Below, piece by piece: positions 53,552 through 62,990 of a DNA stretch of 64,000 nt (position 1 is the first letter of the stretch; each line of letters opens with the position of its first letter). The translations under genes and the position numbers were made by a program. This DNA comes from Spirochaetota bacterium (GTDB taxonomy: Bacteria > Spirochaetota > UBA4802 > JAFGJZ01). Location: positions 45,619 to 109,618 of the forward strand of contig JAKPJF010000142.1 in assembly GCA_029554345.1 (NCBI GenBank), read 5' to 3'. The notes under the pieces are model-generated. The model did not search any database and was not told the origin of the DNA. It saw nothing but the letters and a program-made list of their open reading frames with translations.

Positions 53552-55717
53552 ATGATAAAAATTACGAAGATTATTTTCTCTGTAGCCGTTTTAACCGCAT
53601 TTTCAGCGATTAATGCCGGATTCCTTATTGATGAAAATCCCGAACCAAGAAAAATAAAGCCCGTTGAATCGCAGGCTGTTATCAACAGCGTAGGATTTCC
53701 GGCTGACACCGCGTTGAATATTACGGTTACTCCCGTGCCGGGATCTCCTAACAGTGCACGTATTTCGTGGGATTTGAGCCGGGGATCAAGCGATACTTTC
53801 ATAGTCGGCAGATCTTCTTCCGTCATAAATAATACCTCCGATGCTTTGAATGCATTATCTGTGCGTATTATTTCTTCTTCGGATAAAAATTTTATAATAG
53901 ATAAAAATCTTGATCCAGGACAGTATTATTACGTAGTTCTTTCAAAAAAACTTTCTGCAGCAAAAAAAATAGAACTTTTTCCAAATGAAAATTATACTAC
54001 AAATCCGCTGATTGTTGATGACGGAAAAAATCCCAGAATGGGGACTCTGCCCAAGATAAGTAAAATAAACGCATCGATTGTTGAAGGTAAAAACGTTTTA
54101 TTGACATGGATCCCTTTAAACTTCGGCGGTGTTAAATATACAGTATACCGTTCAAATGAGCCGCTGAATACTCCGGAGAAATTCCGTTCAGCGGAAAAAA
54201 TCGCAGAACTGAATGACCGTGACCGTTTTATTGACAGAAACACGGTTACAGGAACATATTTCTATGCGGTTACGACAGATGATTACTCGGGCAATGAAGA
54301 TTTTTCTCTTTTGCCTGATGAGTCTTTTACTGTCCGCGGCATAAAGGTTTTCAACAATGACGATTCAGGAGTAGTTTCATCTATAAAGGCGGTTTTAGAC
54401 GAAAAGGGTTATGTAAAGATATCATGGCTTAATATCAGCAATTTTGACGGAAGTTACGAAATATACAGAAGCATTAAGCCGGTTGTATCAGAGGATAAAC
54501 TCAATTCAGCCGAACTCATAGCTTCTCTTCCATCATATGAAACAGCTTTTTCTGACAAACGAAGCGGTGCAGGAACTTTTTATTATGCGGTATTATCCAG
54601 AAATAAATCCGGCAGTCTGAATAGAGATCTTTATGCGGAATATAATTATACTGTCGAACCGGTATCAGTTCCGCTAGCTGAAAATCCGGTACAGGTTCTT
54701 TTGTTGAAATCTGAAGCAAAAGGCACTGATGTTAACATCATCTGGAAATATTCGGGTACTGATTATAAAGACCATCTTCTTTTTAGAAGTGATGCACCGA
54801 TTAAAAGCAAAGGTGATTTACTTAAAGCTTCGCTTGTTGATGCTTTTGATCTCAGACGAAACTATTATAAGGACATTAATCTTCCTACCGGATCATATTA
54901 TTACGCGCTTGTTTCCGAGAATTATTACTCTGACAAGAATCTTGTTCTTGAGAACGGAGTCAATGTCACATCAATTCCTGTTGAAATTAAAAATGATTCT
55001 GCTGATTTGAATTATTCTGTACATTCGTTAAGTGCCGTAAGAAATGACAGGGCTTCGGAAATAAGGCTGACATGGAATATAAGCGGAAGCGAAGGGCTTA
55101 GCAATTATTCCATTTTCAGACTGTCATCTTTTCCTAAAACAAAGGAAGATTTATCTTCTGCCGTATTAATTGCAACAGTTGATATTAAATCCGAATTTTA
55201 CAGCGATAAACCCGAGTCTCAGGGAAGATATTATTATGCAATTGTTCCCGAAGATTATTTGAAAAATGAGAGCGTTCGTTTTCAAAAGGGCGTGAATGTA
55301 ACTCCGGTACCCGTGATGTTCATGAAGTCGAGTTCATCGCAAAGAGACGAAGAAATTGTAATAGAGGAAATCGAAAAGAAAAAAGAACCGGGTAATGTAA
55401 AAATTCCTGTTGAAAAGAAAAAAGATGACATACCGCGCGAAGAGATTGAGTATTCTTCTGATTCTGTTGATTTAGTACTCAAAAACTATTTTTACAAGAA
55501 AAGATATAATGAAGCGATAAAGCACTTGTCCGCTTTATCTTCATCAAAGAATCCCGAAAGCGCAAAAGCTCTTTTTTATATCGGACGCTGTTATGTCGAG
55601 AAAAAAGAGTACTATAAGGCGCTTAAATATTTTATAAATAAATCTGTTAAGGCAAGTATGCCTAAGCAGGCGGCATTTTGGCAGGATTACTGCATCAAGA
55701 AAGCAAAAGGGAAATGA
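53552..55717 (+). CDS. Secreted fibronectin type III repeat protein with TPR end
   Basis: The 721-residue protein has a signal peptide ending SAINA. It then has five FnIII-like repeats of about 105 residues, each closing with a GxYYYAxVxxD-type strand: GQYYYVVLSKK, GTYFYAVTTDD, GTFYYAVLSRN, GSYYYALVSEN, GRYYYAIVPED. A Lys/Glu-rich linker leads to a TPR-like C-terminus (YNEAIKHLSALSSS, YYKALKYF). A periplasmic or surface scaffold is likely. It is followed at once by a TPR protein. Confidence 0.75.
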   Translation: MIKITKIIFSVAVLTAFSAINAGFLIDENPEPRKIKPVESQAVINSVGFPADTALNITVTPVPGSPNSARISWDLSRGSSDTFIVGRSSSVINNTSDALNALSVRIISSSDKNFIIDKNLDPGQYYYVVLSKKLSAAKKIELFPNENYTTNPLIVDDGKNPRMGTLPKISKINASIVEGKNVLLTWIPLNFGGVKYTVYRSNEPLNTPEKFRSAEKIAELNDRDRFIDRNTVTGTYFYAVTTDDYSGNEDFSLLPDESFTVRGIKVFNNDDSGVVSSIKAVLDEKGYVKISWLNISNFDGSYEIYRSIKPVVSEDKLNSAELIASLPSYETAFSDKRSGAGTFYYAVLSRNKSGSLNRDLYAEYNYTVEPVSVPLAENPVQVLLLKSEAKGTDVNIIWKYSGTDYKDHLLFRSDAPIKSKGDLLKASLVDAFDLRRNYYKDINLPTGSYYYALVSENYYSDKNLVLENGVNVTSIPVEIKNDSADLNYSVHSLSAVRNDRASEIRLTWNISGSEGLSNYSIFRLSSFPKTKEDLSSAVLIATVDIKSEFYSDKPESQGRYYYAIVPEDYLKNESVRFQKGVNVTPVPVMFMKSSSSQRDEEIVIEEIEKKKEPGNVKIPVEKKKDDIPREEIEYSSDSVDLVLKNYFYKKRYNEAIKHLSALSSSKNPESAKALFYIGRCYVEKKEYYKALKYFINKSVKASMPKQAAFWQDYCIKKAKGK

Positions 55718-55725
55718 GGCGGAAA

Positions 55726-56949
55726 ATGAACATAAAAACTCTTATAATCGGTGCATTTTTGGTTATTCTGGGAATCGGAGGATTCACTGTATATGAATAC
55801 AAAATAAAGCCCGAAATAGAAGCAGGAAAATTATACAGGGAAGCGGTAATAGTTGCCCAGAGATGCGACCGTACTTCGTATAATAAGGCCATAGATATGC
55901 ATGTAAAAATTATGGCTCAGTATCCTAAAAGTTCATATTCCTTTAAGTCATACCTTTCAATAAGCGAGTTATATGAGAAGATTGGTCTTTACCGTCTTGC
56001 TTATATCAATTATAATTATTTGATAAAAACATATCCGAAACGTGTTGATTCGGCAGGTTTGCGGCATGATATTATATCAAGAATTGCTGTATTAAAATTA
56101 CGCCAGAACAGAACGGATGAAGGTTTGAATCAGCTCTATTCAATACTTAATGAAACTTCCGAAAAAGAACTTCGTGCACGAATTTATTCAGAAATAGGAT
56201 ATGACAGTCTGAAAAAGAGCAACATGAATAAATCTCTGGATTCGTTTAATCTTGCGCTTGGCGAAAATTCTGAAAACGAAGAAGCTGTTCTCGGAAAGGC
56301 CCGTACCTTAATCAGGCTAGGTAAATATGAAGAGGCTTTTGAACTATATGACGTATTTTTGAAATTCAAAGGTGAATTTTCGCCGTATGCGCAGGATGTA
56401 AGAAAGGCTTATCTTTCACAGCTGTATGATTGTTCGCTTTCTTATTTCCGCAGCGGAAAATATTCTTCTTCAGTTGCGGCATCCCGCCGTCTTTTAGCCA
56501 ATTTTCCTCAATCAAAGCTTTCGGAAAATTCATATTACTGGGCCGGCGAAGGATATTATGCTCTCGGCAATTATAAAAATGCAGTAGCATTTTTTACCAA
56601 AGCTTTGAGCAATTCTTATTACCATAAAGATGAAGATTCTCTTATCAAAAGAGGGCATTCATATTTTTCAATGAAATCATATCTTTCAGCAGTAAAAGAT
56701 TATGACAGATATATGGAGCAGTATAGAAACGGTAAATATTTCTCAATTGCATCTAAATGGAAAGAACAGGCACTGGCAGAGATATCACAGAAGGAACATG
56801 CAGAAAAGCTCGGGTCAGATTCTTATGAGAATAAACCGGATGCTCCAAAAGATGAGAAGATGTCATACGATTCAGGAGTCGATTATGATGAAGCAGAGTC
56901 TGAAAATAGTTATTCGTCAGAAACATTTGAAGATGTGACGGAATTGTAA
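55726..56949 (+). CDS. Membrane-anchored TPR protein
   Basis: The 407-residue protein has an N-terminal membrane helix (LIIGAFLVILGIGGFTVYEY) and TPR units through about residue 360 (for example KYSSSVAASRRLLANFPQSK, LGNYKNAVAFFTKAL), like YbgF/BamD-type envelope TPRs. The end is acidic and Ser/Tyr-rich. Starts at 55678 or 55714 are in frame; GAGG before 55726 favours this one. It probably assembles with the FnIII protein. Confidence 0.72.
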   Translation: MNIKTLIIGAFLVILGIGGFTVYEYKIKPEIEAGKLYREAVIVAQRCDRTSYNKAIDMHVKIMAQYPKSSYSFKSYLSISELYEKIGLYRLAYINYNYLIKTYPKRVDSAGLRHDIISRIAVLKLRQNRTDEGLNQLYSILNETSEKELRARIYSEIGYDSLKKSNMNKSLDSFNLALGENSENEEAVLGKARTLIRLGKYEEAFELYDVFLKFKGEFSPYAQDVRKAYLSQLYDCSLSYFRSGKYSSSVAASRRLLANFPQSKLSENSYYWAGEGYYALGNYKNAVAFFTKALSNSYYHKDEDSLIKRGHSYFSMKSYLSAVKDYDRYMEQYRNGKYFSIASKWKEQALAEISQKEHAEKLGSDSYENKPDAPKDEKMSYDSGVDYDEAESENSYSSETFEDVTEL

Positions 56950-56958
56950 TCCGGATTT

Positions 56959-56981
56959 GCGGAAGCTTCAAAAGCTTCCGC
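56959..56981 (+). terminator. Hairpin after the TPR gene
   Basis: GCGGAAGCTT (56959-56968) and AAGCTTCCGC (56972-56981) form a perfect 10-bp stem with loop CAA. No T-run follows, so it may stabilise the mRNA rather than end it. Confidence 0.5.
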
Positions 56982-56993
56982 GTCTAGAACATC

Positions 56994-57983
56994 ATGAAAA
57001 TTATATTTATCACCTTTGCTGTTTTTTTTCTCAGCTTTAATCTTTTTGCATCGGATCTGCTTCAACCGGCAGACACAAAAAATACTTTTGTTTTTTACAT
57101 TCCGCATCTTTTCATGCCTCAATTCTCTTCGAATTCATTTTATACAAAAAGAATGTTCTCGGTTTCATTTTCTGAATCCAATACTATATATGATCCTGTA
57201 TATTTTAAAAATAAAGATAAGAATGCAGTAATCGATGTTGAGACAAGCTGTATGTCTTTGTTATATTCTGAAAAAATATTATATGATATTGAATTATCTG
57301 CTTCAATATCTTTCATCAGGCATTGGAACGGCTTTTTGGATGGACCAATTGAAAACTTCCATTCATTGCCGGTTTTCGGTTCAGGCCTTCCTAACGGCGG
57401 ACGCGAACATGTAGAACGTAATGAAATGAAAATATACTATGAAGGAAACGGAAAAAGCATCAGCTCAAATAAGAGCTTTTATGGTATAACTGATCCGTCA
57501 TTTTTTCTTAAAAAAGGTTTTGTTTCGGATCAATTAGGTTTTTATTTTTCTGCGGCTGTTAAACCTTCAATAGGAAACAAAGAGTTTATTAATTCGAATA
57601 CGGTTGATCTCGGATTATCTGCAGGTATTGACTATAGGCGAGACGGAATTTATTTATTCGGCTCTCTTGCTTTTGTAAGATTATTCGGTAAAGGTTCGTT
57701 CCGTGATGAACTGAATCAGGACAAAAAATATATATCCAGCGTGTGCATCGGCGGCGGTTACGCAATAAGTGAGAATACCGCCGTAATAGCTCAATTTTAT
57801 ATTCATTCGAGCATATATGATACCGGAGTAAAACGTCTGGATTTGCCGACTGTATGCAATACCTATGCTTTCCGCTGGCGTTACTGCGAATCATCTGTTT
57901 TGCAGTTCGATATAACAGAAGATACGTTTACATATGCAACCGCAGACATCTGTTTTAATGTAAAAAACGAAACCCGGTTTTGA
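56994..57983 (+). CDS. DUF3187-like outer-membrane protein
   Basis: The 329-residue protein has a signal peptide (KIIFITFAVFFLSFNLFAS) and alternating beta strands ending in phenylalanine (VKNETRF). The segments FHSLPVFGSGLPNGGREHVERNE and VSDQLGFYFSAAVKPSIGN fit DUF3187 as I recall it. Function unknown; probably an outer-membrane barrel. It is convergent with the phosphofructokinase gene, meeting it with no gap. Confidence 0.65.
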   Translation: MKIIFITFAVFFLSFNLFASDLLQPADTKNTFVFYIPHLFMPQFSSNSFYTKRMFSVSFSESNTIYDPVYFKNKDKNAVIDVETSCMSLLYSEKILYDIELSASISFIRHWNGFLDGPIENFHSLPVFGSGLPNGGREHVERNEMKIYYEGNGKSISSNKSFYGITDPSFFLKKGFVSDQLGFYFSAAVKPSIGNKEFINSNTVDLGLSAGIDYRRDGIYLFGSLAFVRLFGKGSFRDELNQDKKYISSVCIGGGYAISENTAVIAQFYIHSSIYDTGVKRLDLPTVCNTYAFRWRYCESSVLQFDITEDTFTYATADICFNVKNETRF

Positions 57984-59291
57984 TCAGTTCTTCATTACCG
58001 GCGGCTGACCTGTTGCCTGGAGAACTGAATACCAGTATCGCGAATTGGAATCTACCTGTTTTCTCTTTTCTGTAGCAAGCGATGTAGGCAGATGAGTATA
58101 ATCGTATCTCCATGATCCGACAAGCATGTTGGTTTTTCCGGCCATGGCCGCATGTACCGCATACTGGCCGAGCTGTGCGCAATAAAGAGAATCATTGGGA
58201 TTCGCCGGAATGCTTCTTACGATATAGCTTGGGTCAATATATTTGGTGTTTGCTTCTATCCCTCTTGATTGAAAATGATTATTTATTCTGTCGCGTAGAA
58301 GGATTCCGATATCCGCTAGTTTGAGATTTCCTGATGCATCGCGTTCAACACTTTCATTCGCAATAAATTCCTGACCAGCTCCCTCTGCAACGCATATTAC
58401 CGCGTGCCCGCTTTTTAGAACACGCTGTTCAAGATGATTGAGGAATCCGTTTTCGCCGTCAAGGTCAAAAGGCACTTCGGGTATAAGAACAAAGTTTACA
58501 ACATTTGTCGCGAGGGCCGCATTTGCGGCAATATATCCTGAATGTCTTCCCATAACTTTAACGAGACCAATGCCGTTCGGTGCACCTTTTGATTCGATAT
58601 GAGCTAGAGTCAGAATTCTGCTTGCTTCCGAAAATGCTGTTTCGAATCCGAATGTTTTTGAAACAAAATTGATATCATTATCGATTGTTTTCGGAATTCC
58701 GATGACGGCTATCTTTAGATTGCGTTTTGTTGCGATGTCTGCAATCTTCTGACTGGCTCTGAGTGTTCCATCGCCGCCAATAGTATAAAGTATGTTGATG
58801 TTGAGACGTTCGAGTGAATCAACAATTGCTTCCATATCATCAGTTCCGCCGCGGGATGAACCAAGGATTGTTCCGCCGGAGGTGTGTATCGTATCAACCA
58901 TTTTCGGATGAAGCTGGATGAGTTCGTAACCTCTTGAGGGAAGCAGTCCGACGTAACCGTACTGGATACCGAATATGTTTTTTATTCCGTAGCCGTAGTA
59001 AGATTCCATTACAATAGAACGGATAACATCGTTGAGACCCGGGCATATGCCGCCGCATGTGACTATTGCCGCTTTAACCTTTGACGGATCAAAATATATT
59101 TCTTTTCTCGGTCCGGCTTTTTCAAAAGATATTATTTCCGAACAGTCTTTTTTTTCGATTATCGTTTTCAGATTAGATTCGTAAACTACTCTGTCGGAAT
59201 CCGAGACAAAAGCTTCACTGCTGTTTTTGTATTTTTCAGCAAGAGGAGAAGGTATTGATGCTTTTCCTAGAGATTGAATTTCTGTGTTCAT
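57984..59291 (-). CDS. 6-phosphofructokinase, plant-type
   Basis: The 435-residue enzyme phosphorylates fructose 6-phosphate. Seen: CGGICPGLNDVIR, IGGDGTLRAS, GIPKTIDNDINFVSKTFGFETA, and MGRHSGYIAANAAL. The GGDG glycine favours ATP, while PKTIDND is shared by pyrophosphate enzymes and plant ATP enzymes; the combination matches the plant-like group also found in spirochaetes. The 70-residue N-terminal extension is typical of that group. AAAGGGG precedes the ATG. Confidence 0.9.
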   Translation of the reverse strand: MNTEIQSLGKASIPSPLAEKYKNSSEAFVSDSDRVVYESNLKTIIEKKDCSEIISFEKAGPRKEIYFDPSKVKAAIVTCGGICPGLNDVIRSIVMESYYGYGIKNIFGIQYGYVGLLPSRGYELIQLHPKMVDTIHTSGGTILGSSRGGTDDMEAIVDSLERLNINILYTIGGDGTLRASQKIADIATKRNLKIAVIGIPKTIDNDINFVSKTFGFETAFSEASRILTLAHIESKGAPNGIGLVKVMGRHSGYIAANAALATNVVNFVLIPEVPFDLDGENGFLNHLEQRVLKSGHAVICVAEGAGQEFIANESVERDASGNLKLADIGILLRDRINNHFQSRGIEANTKYIDPSYIVRSIPANPNDSLYCAQLGQYAVHAAMAGKTNMLVGSWRYDYTHLPTSLATEKRKQVDSNSRYWYSVLQATGQPPVMKN

Positions 59292-59406
59292 GCTGACCCC
59301 TTTCGATGCATAACATACGTCAACAAGTGATTCAAATTAAGGCGGCTTGTCAAGATAATTGTTCTGCAGTCTGCTGTTACGGAAAAGTAAAAAAAGAGTC
59401 TGATTA

Positions 59407-60444
59407 TTATTCTGTGCTCTCGTCGTATTTTGAAATGATTTGTTTTACAGCAGATGCGTAAATGTTTTTGCTGCCGTCTTTATTAACAGATCCGCTTTCA
59501 ATCCAGATGAGTTTTCCTGAAGCGGGATTTATGCATCTCAGCCAGAATTTTTCAGTATTTTCATCGATGTTTATGAAAAAAATATAATCCAGTCCGCCGT
59601 ATTCTGCGGATAGCGAAGCAACTGATTTTATAGTTTCTTCTTTTATTGCATAAAGCATTTTATTTTTTAGAGAAATAGCCGCTTCTTCTTCCGCAATATC
59701 TTTTCCCGATACCCATGGTTTTATGACCAATACTTTGGGTTTATGTTTGAACGTTTTTTCTATTGAAGATTGTTTCGCGGAAAGTGAGTAGAAAAATCCG
59801 ATTTCCTGAGAGGAATAATCATTGCGGATTTCATTTCCCTGCAAGGATGCGACTTTGTGACCGGATTTTAGGAACTCCATCACAATTTCATTATAGTTTT
59901 TGCCTGATAAATTCGAAAACAATGCAATTCTGGACATACTGCGGATTTTTTCAGTTTTATAAATATACTCACTGCCTGCTAGTTCGCTCAGGAGTTTTTT
60001 AAGTTTGTCTACGAGTCCGAAAATTTCAGTTTCTGTTTCAATGTCTCCATTTGTTTCGAAAGAAATATATTCATCAAGATTTCTATTGTAAACGCGTATT
60101 ACAAAAGATTTTCCTGAAGCGGATACATTAAAGGTTCCGTGAATCAGGTAATTGGAAGAGAGAAGATCTGAAATTTCCATGTAGCGGTCCGGATTTATCG
60201 GTGAATCTTCTTTGAAATTCTGTCTTATTGACTTTGATGACGATGAAGCATTAATTGCTGTATAATTAGCTCCTCTGAATGAAAAAGTCAGACCATTCGG
60301 AATCAGTTCGCAAAGATAATCATAATTCCGGTTTCCGGTCATATTCGAAAACGGTAAAAAGGCTATTATAATACCTTTGCTGTCGCGGGCCGGAGAAACC
60401 GAGCAAATAATAAGAAAAAAAAATGCTATTGCGGTTTTCTTCAT
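59407..60444 (-). CDS. Secreted CsgG-like protein
   Basis: The 345-residue protein has a signal peptide (KKTAIAFFFLIICSVSPA). The mature N-terminus (IIIAFLPFSNMTGNRNYDYL, LSSNYLIHGTFNV) resembles the CsgG/LpoB-like start of the protein at 449-1819; the rest is unassigned. Its ATG overlaps the stop of the lipoprotein gene upstream by one base (TAATG), so they are translated together. Confidence 0.65.
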   Translation of the reverse strand: MKKTAIAFFFLIICSVSPARDSKGIIIAFLPFSNMTGNRNYDYLCELIPNGLTFSFRGANYTAINASSSSKSIRQNFKEDSPINPDRYMEISDLLSSNYLIHGTFNVSASGKSFVIRVYNRNLDEYISFETNGDIETETEIFGLVDKLKKLLSELAGSEYIYKTEKIRSMSRIALFSNLSGKNYNEIVMEFLKSGHKVASLQGNEIRNDYSSQEIGFFYSLSAKQSSIEKTFKHKPKVLVIKPWVSGKDIAEEEAAISLKNKMLYAIKEETIKSVASLSAEYGGLDYIFFINIDENTEKFWLRCINPASGKLIWIESGSVNKDGSKNIYASAVKQIISKYDESTE

Positions 60445-61019
60445 TATCTTCCGGAAAGAACAGAAATAAATTTATCAGTAATGGCTTCAGCTGTGTCATT
60501 ATATGAGGTAGGGTGGTTCTGAACCCATATAATGTCCATTGTTGAAAGATCTATTGCTCTTCCCCAGCTGTATTTTTCCCAATCTGCCATCTCAAGAATT
60601 ATCAAATAGCGGACATCCCATCTGTCTCTGATAGATCTGAGAGTTTCGGCCTTGTTTAATTCGTAATTGTAAACATGAAGTTTGAATATGCTGTCGAAGC
60701 TCTTCTGTGCGCTTGTAATCGGCTGATCTCCGTTTTCTCCGACAACAGGAAGCTGTTCGTTATAGGCAAGATACTTGAAATCGCTGATATTAAAATAATC
60801 TTTCATCGTATAAATGTCGTTGGCGTTTATCGCCTTGACGTTGTATCCCTTTGCCATGAAACGCATGGTTATCATATTTTTCATCGGATTGGAACCGTCA
60901 ACTATCACTCCGATACTGCTTCCGGCAGGCACAGTTCGCTGTACATAGCTTCCGCCTTGCTGAGTGCTTGTGCAGGATGCGGTGAAAAGAATAATTGCCG
61001 ATATAACTGCTTTTTTCAT
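60444..61019 (-). CDS. Lipoprotein, unknown
   Basis: The 191-residue protein has a lipoprotein signal (lipobox FTASC near residue 16) and a mature domain (IGVIVDGSNPMKNMITMRFM, YLIILEMADWEKYSW, DIIWVQNH) whose pattern recalls the GNA1162/CsgG-like lipoproteins that carry small beta-alpha domains. GAGGG precedes the ATG. It forms a two-gene operon with the CsgG-like protein. Confidence 0.65.
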   Translation of the reverse strand: MKKAVISAIILFTASCTSTQQGGSYVQRTVPAGSSIGVIVDGSNPMKNMITMRFMAKGYNVKAINANDIYTMKDYFNISDFKYLAYNEQLPVVGENGDQPITSAQKSFDSIFKLHVYNYELNKAETLRSIRDRWDVRYLIILEMADWEKYSWGRAIDLSTMDIIWVQNHPTSYNDTAEAITDKFISVLSGR

Positions 61020-61128
61020 AAAACCCTCTGTGAATTGTCTCTGTAAACGGACTCAATAGGGATAATATGATATGATGAATTTAATGTCAAATAAATATTA
61101 TATTGCTTCTTTTAATATATGAATTGAT

Positions 61129-61165
61129 AAAATCGGGAGTGTTCCGCTGAAACTCTCCCGATTTT
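61129..61165 (-). terminator. Terminator of the GH9 gene
   Basis: AAAATCGGGAG (61129-61139) and CTCCCGATTTT (61155-61165) form an 11-bp stem behind the GH9 stop on the reverse strand. It also faces the promoter side of the lipoprotein pair. Confidence 0.8.
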
Positions 61166-61183
61166 ATTCTGATGATTAAAAAG

Positions 61184-62881
61184 CTAATAAGGCAGACTGT
61201 CAATTCTGCAGTCTTCATTTAAAAGGGATGAAATCCATATGTAATACGCTACATGAGGACTCCAGTATTCTGTTGTTCTCCAGTCCATGGTATTGTTCAT
61301 GTCCATAAAAGGCATATCGTCTTCTTCTCCGGCGATTCCGTTCATGACGCCGCCGATTATAAGTCCTAGAAAACGCGAATGAGGATAAGGGTTGTTTACT
61401 CCTTCGCCGGTCATCATGCAGGTGTTGATAGGGTTGAATCCCATGACCCATTCAAGCTGTTTTTTTGCGTGTGTTTTATATTCATCCTTGTTGAGAATTG
61501 AAGCAGAAAGAAAGAGGCCGACAGCGTTTGAGAGAAGATGGCTGTTCAGGCCGAAAGCGCATTTTCCTACAACCTCGGCAAAAAATCGGTACGAAAGTTC
61601 TCCTTCGAGTTTACGGTATACTTCTCCTTCAACTGTTTTGGAATATATTCCGTAAGGAATAATCCCGAAAGGCGATTTTTGCATTAATGGAATCAGGTAA
61701 CTGCCGCAGTAAAGTTCAATAGCAGTTTTCACTTCTTCTTTGAGCTTTGCCGGTTTCAGGTATTTAAAAACTTCCGCAAGCGCTATAAGGGGAATTCCTC
61801 CGTCTCTCGGATTTCTGAAGAAATCATTTTTTGAATTGTCTGCGTAAAAGAATCCCCGCAGATTTTTCTGGCCGAATTTAAATTCATTTTCCTGAAGGGA
61901 AAGTAATAGTTTTGTTTTGCTTTCGAGTTCGGAAAGAATTTTTTCATCGCCGGTTGCCGAGTAGAGTTCTTTCAGCGCGAGAACTGCCCATGATATTTCT
62001 TCGCATTTGTTTATGTCCTTTGTAAGCGCATAGCCGTAAGTTTTTAGTGCGGCTTTTTTGCAGATATCCGAATAATACGGATCGCTTTCAGAAAATGTGA
62101 GTGCATTCATAGATTCGAAGTAAACGAATTCCCACTGCACGACTCCGTCATACATTGTATTGATATGCCTGTCGTCTCCGTCTCCGATAACATTTTTTGT
62201 CCACCGGTTGTCGGAATTGTCGCCTTCGACTCCGCCTGCAACATCGTGGTATACAAGACCGGATTCGCTTTGAGCTTTTAGGAAATACTGATTACCCCAT
62301 TTGAGTTCACTTGGAATATCGCCGTGAGCAGGGTCGAAAACTCTCCAGTCGGGATTTCCGATACGTTTGAGATGGTTTAACGCGATTCCGAGCATCATGG
62401 TATGCGCTGTCCATTTGCGTAAATCTCCAGCATCGTGCCAGCCTCCGACTGTGTCGCAGTATTTTTTTGTGTCGCGGAATACGGCATCATCGAGATGGCA
62501 AGGACCGTGATAAAAGGGAACATGATCGCCGCATCTCTGAGCATGGATATAGTCGAACGGTTTTCGTATTGTCCGTCCGTAAATATCTTCTCTGATTTGA
62601 AATGGTACTGAATTATATTTGTTGTTGAGCGAAATAAGATAGATTCCGGGAGTTTTGAGTTCTGAAAAATCTGCAACAGCGTACTTACCCCATGGATAAT
62701 CATTCTTTTCAAGTTTTCCGGTGAAAATGACGGTGTTGGGTTTTGTGTTGGGGCCGATTTCGTTGTATCCCATTTCCGTGAGATTAATTACGCTGAATGA
62801 GTCGAATTCTTCATCTCCCCAGATGACAGCTTTCTTTTCTGATTTCGGTTTGAATCCGAGATGGTTCACTGATATTTTCAT
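61184..62881 (-). CDS. Glycoside hydrolase family 9, apparently cytoplasmic
   Basis: The 565-residue protein has an N-terminal Ig-like domain (ISVNHLGFKPKSEKKAVIWG) and the GH9 catalytic domain: GGWHDAGDLRKWTAH with D150 and D153, MGFNPINTCMMTGEGVNNPY, and TTEYWSPHVAYY with catalytic acid E538. GH9 enzymes cleave beta-glucans or related oligosaccharides. It has no signal peptide. An extension to 62965 runs through the promoter; GGGAGG before the ATG at 62881 decides the start. Divergent from the GH5 gene. Confidence 0.9.
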   Translation of the reverse strand: MKISVNHLGFKPKSEKKAVIWGDEEFDSFSVINLTEMGYNEIGPNTKPNTVIFTGKLEKNDYPWGKYAVADFSELKTPGIYLISLNNKYNSVPFQIREDIYGRTIRKPFDYIHAQRCGDHVPFYHGPCHLDDAVFRDTKKYCDTVGGWHDAGDLRKWTAHTMMLGIALNHLKRIGNPDWRVFDPAHGDIPSELKWGNQYFLKAQSESGLVYHDVAGGVEGDNSDNRWTKNVIGDGDDRHINTMYDGVVQWEFVYFESMNALTFSESDPYYSDICKKAALKTYGYALTKDINKCEEISWAVLALKELYSATGDEKILSELESKTKLLLSLQENEFKFGQKNLRGFFYADNSKNDFFRNPRDGGIPLIALAEVFKYLKPAKLKEEVKTAIELYCGSYLIPLMQKSPFGIIPYGIYSKTVEGEVYRKLEGELSYRFFAEVVGKCAFGLNSHLLSNAVGLFLSASILNKDEYKTHAKKQLEWVMGFNPINTCMMTGEGVNNPYPHSRFLGLIIGGVMNGIAGEEDDMPFMDMNNTMDWRTTEYWSPHVAYYIWISSLLNEDCRIDSLPY

Positions 62882-62915
62882 TTTTTCCTCCCTTTGCGAC
62901 CCCAGATATTTATTG

Positions 62916-62942
62916 TTGACGATTATATGCAGTCGGCATAAT
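62916..62942 (+). promoter_or_regulatory. Candidate promoter of the GH5 gene
   Basis: TTGACG (62916-62921) and CATAAT (62937-62942) have 15-base spacing. The predicted start falls next to the operator at 62950-62961. Confidence 0.45.
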
Positions 62943-62949
62943 TTGTCAA
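62922..62949 (-). promoter_or_regulatory. Consensus promoter of the GH9 gene
   Basis: On the reverse strand a perfect TTGACA (62949-62944) and a perfect TATAAT (62927-62922) have 16-base spacing. The -35 touches the operator at 62950. Confidence 0.8.
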
Positions 62950-62961
62950 GCAAACGTTTGC
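62950..62961. promoter_or_regulatory. LacI/PurR-type operator between GH9 and GH5
   Basis: GCAAACGTTTGC is a perfect 12-bp palindrome with the central CG step of LacI-family sites. It abuts the -35 of the GH9 promoter and lies at the start region of the GH5 promoter, so one repressor could control both. No LacI-family gene is in the window. Confidence 0.75.
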
Positions 62962-62990
62962 GCAATCGTAAAATTATTTAGGGGGTTAAT

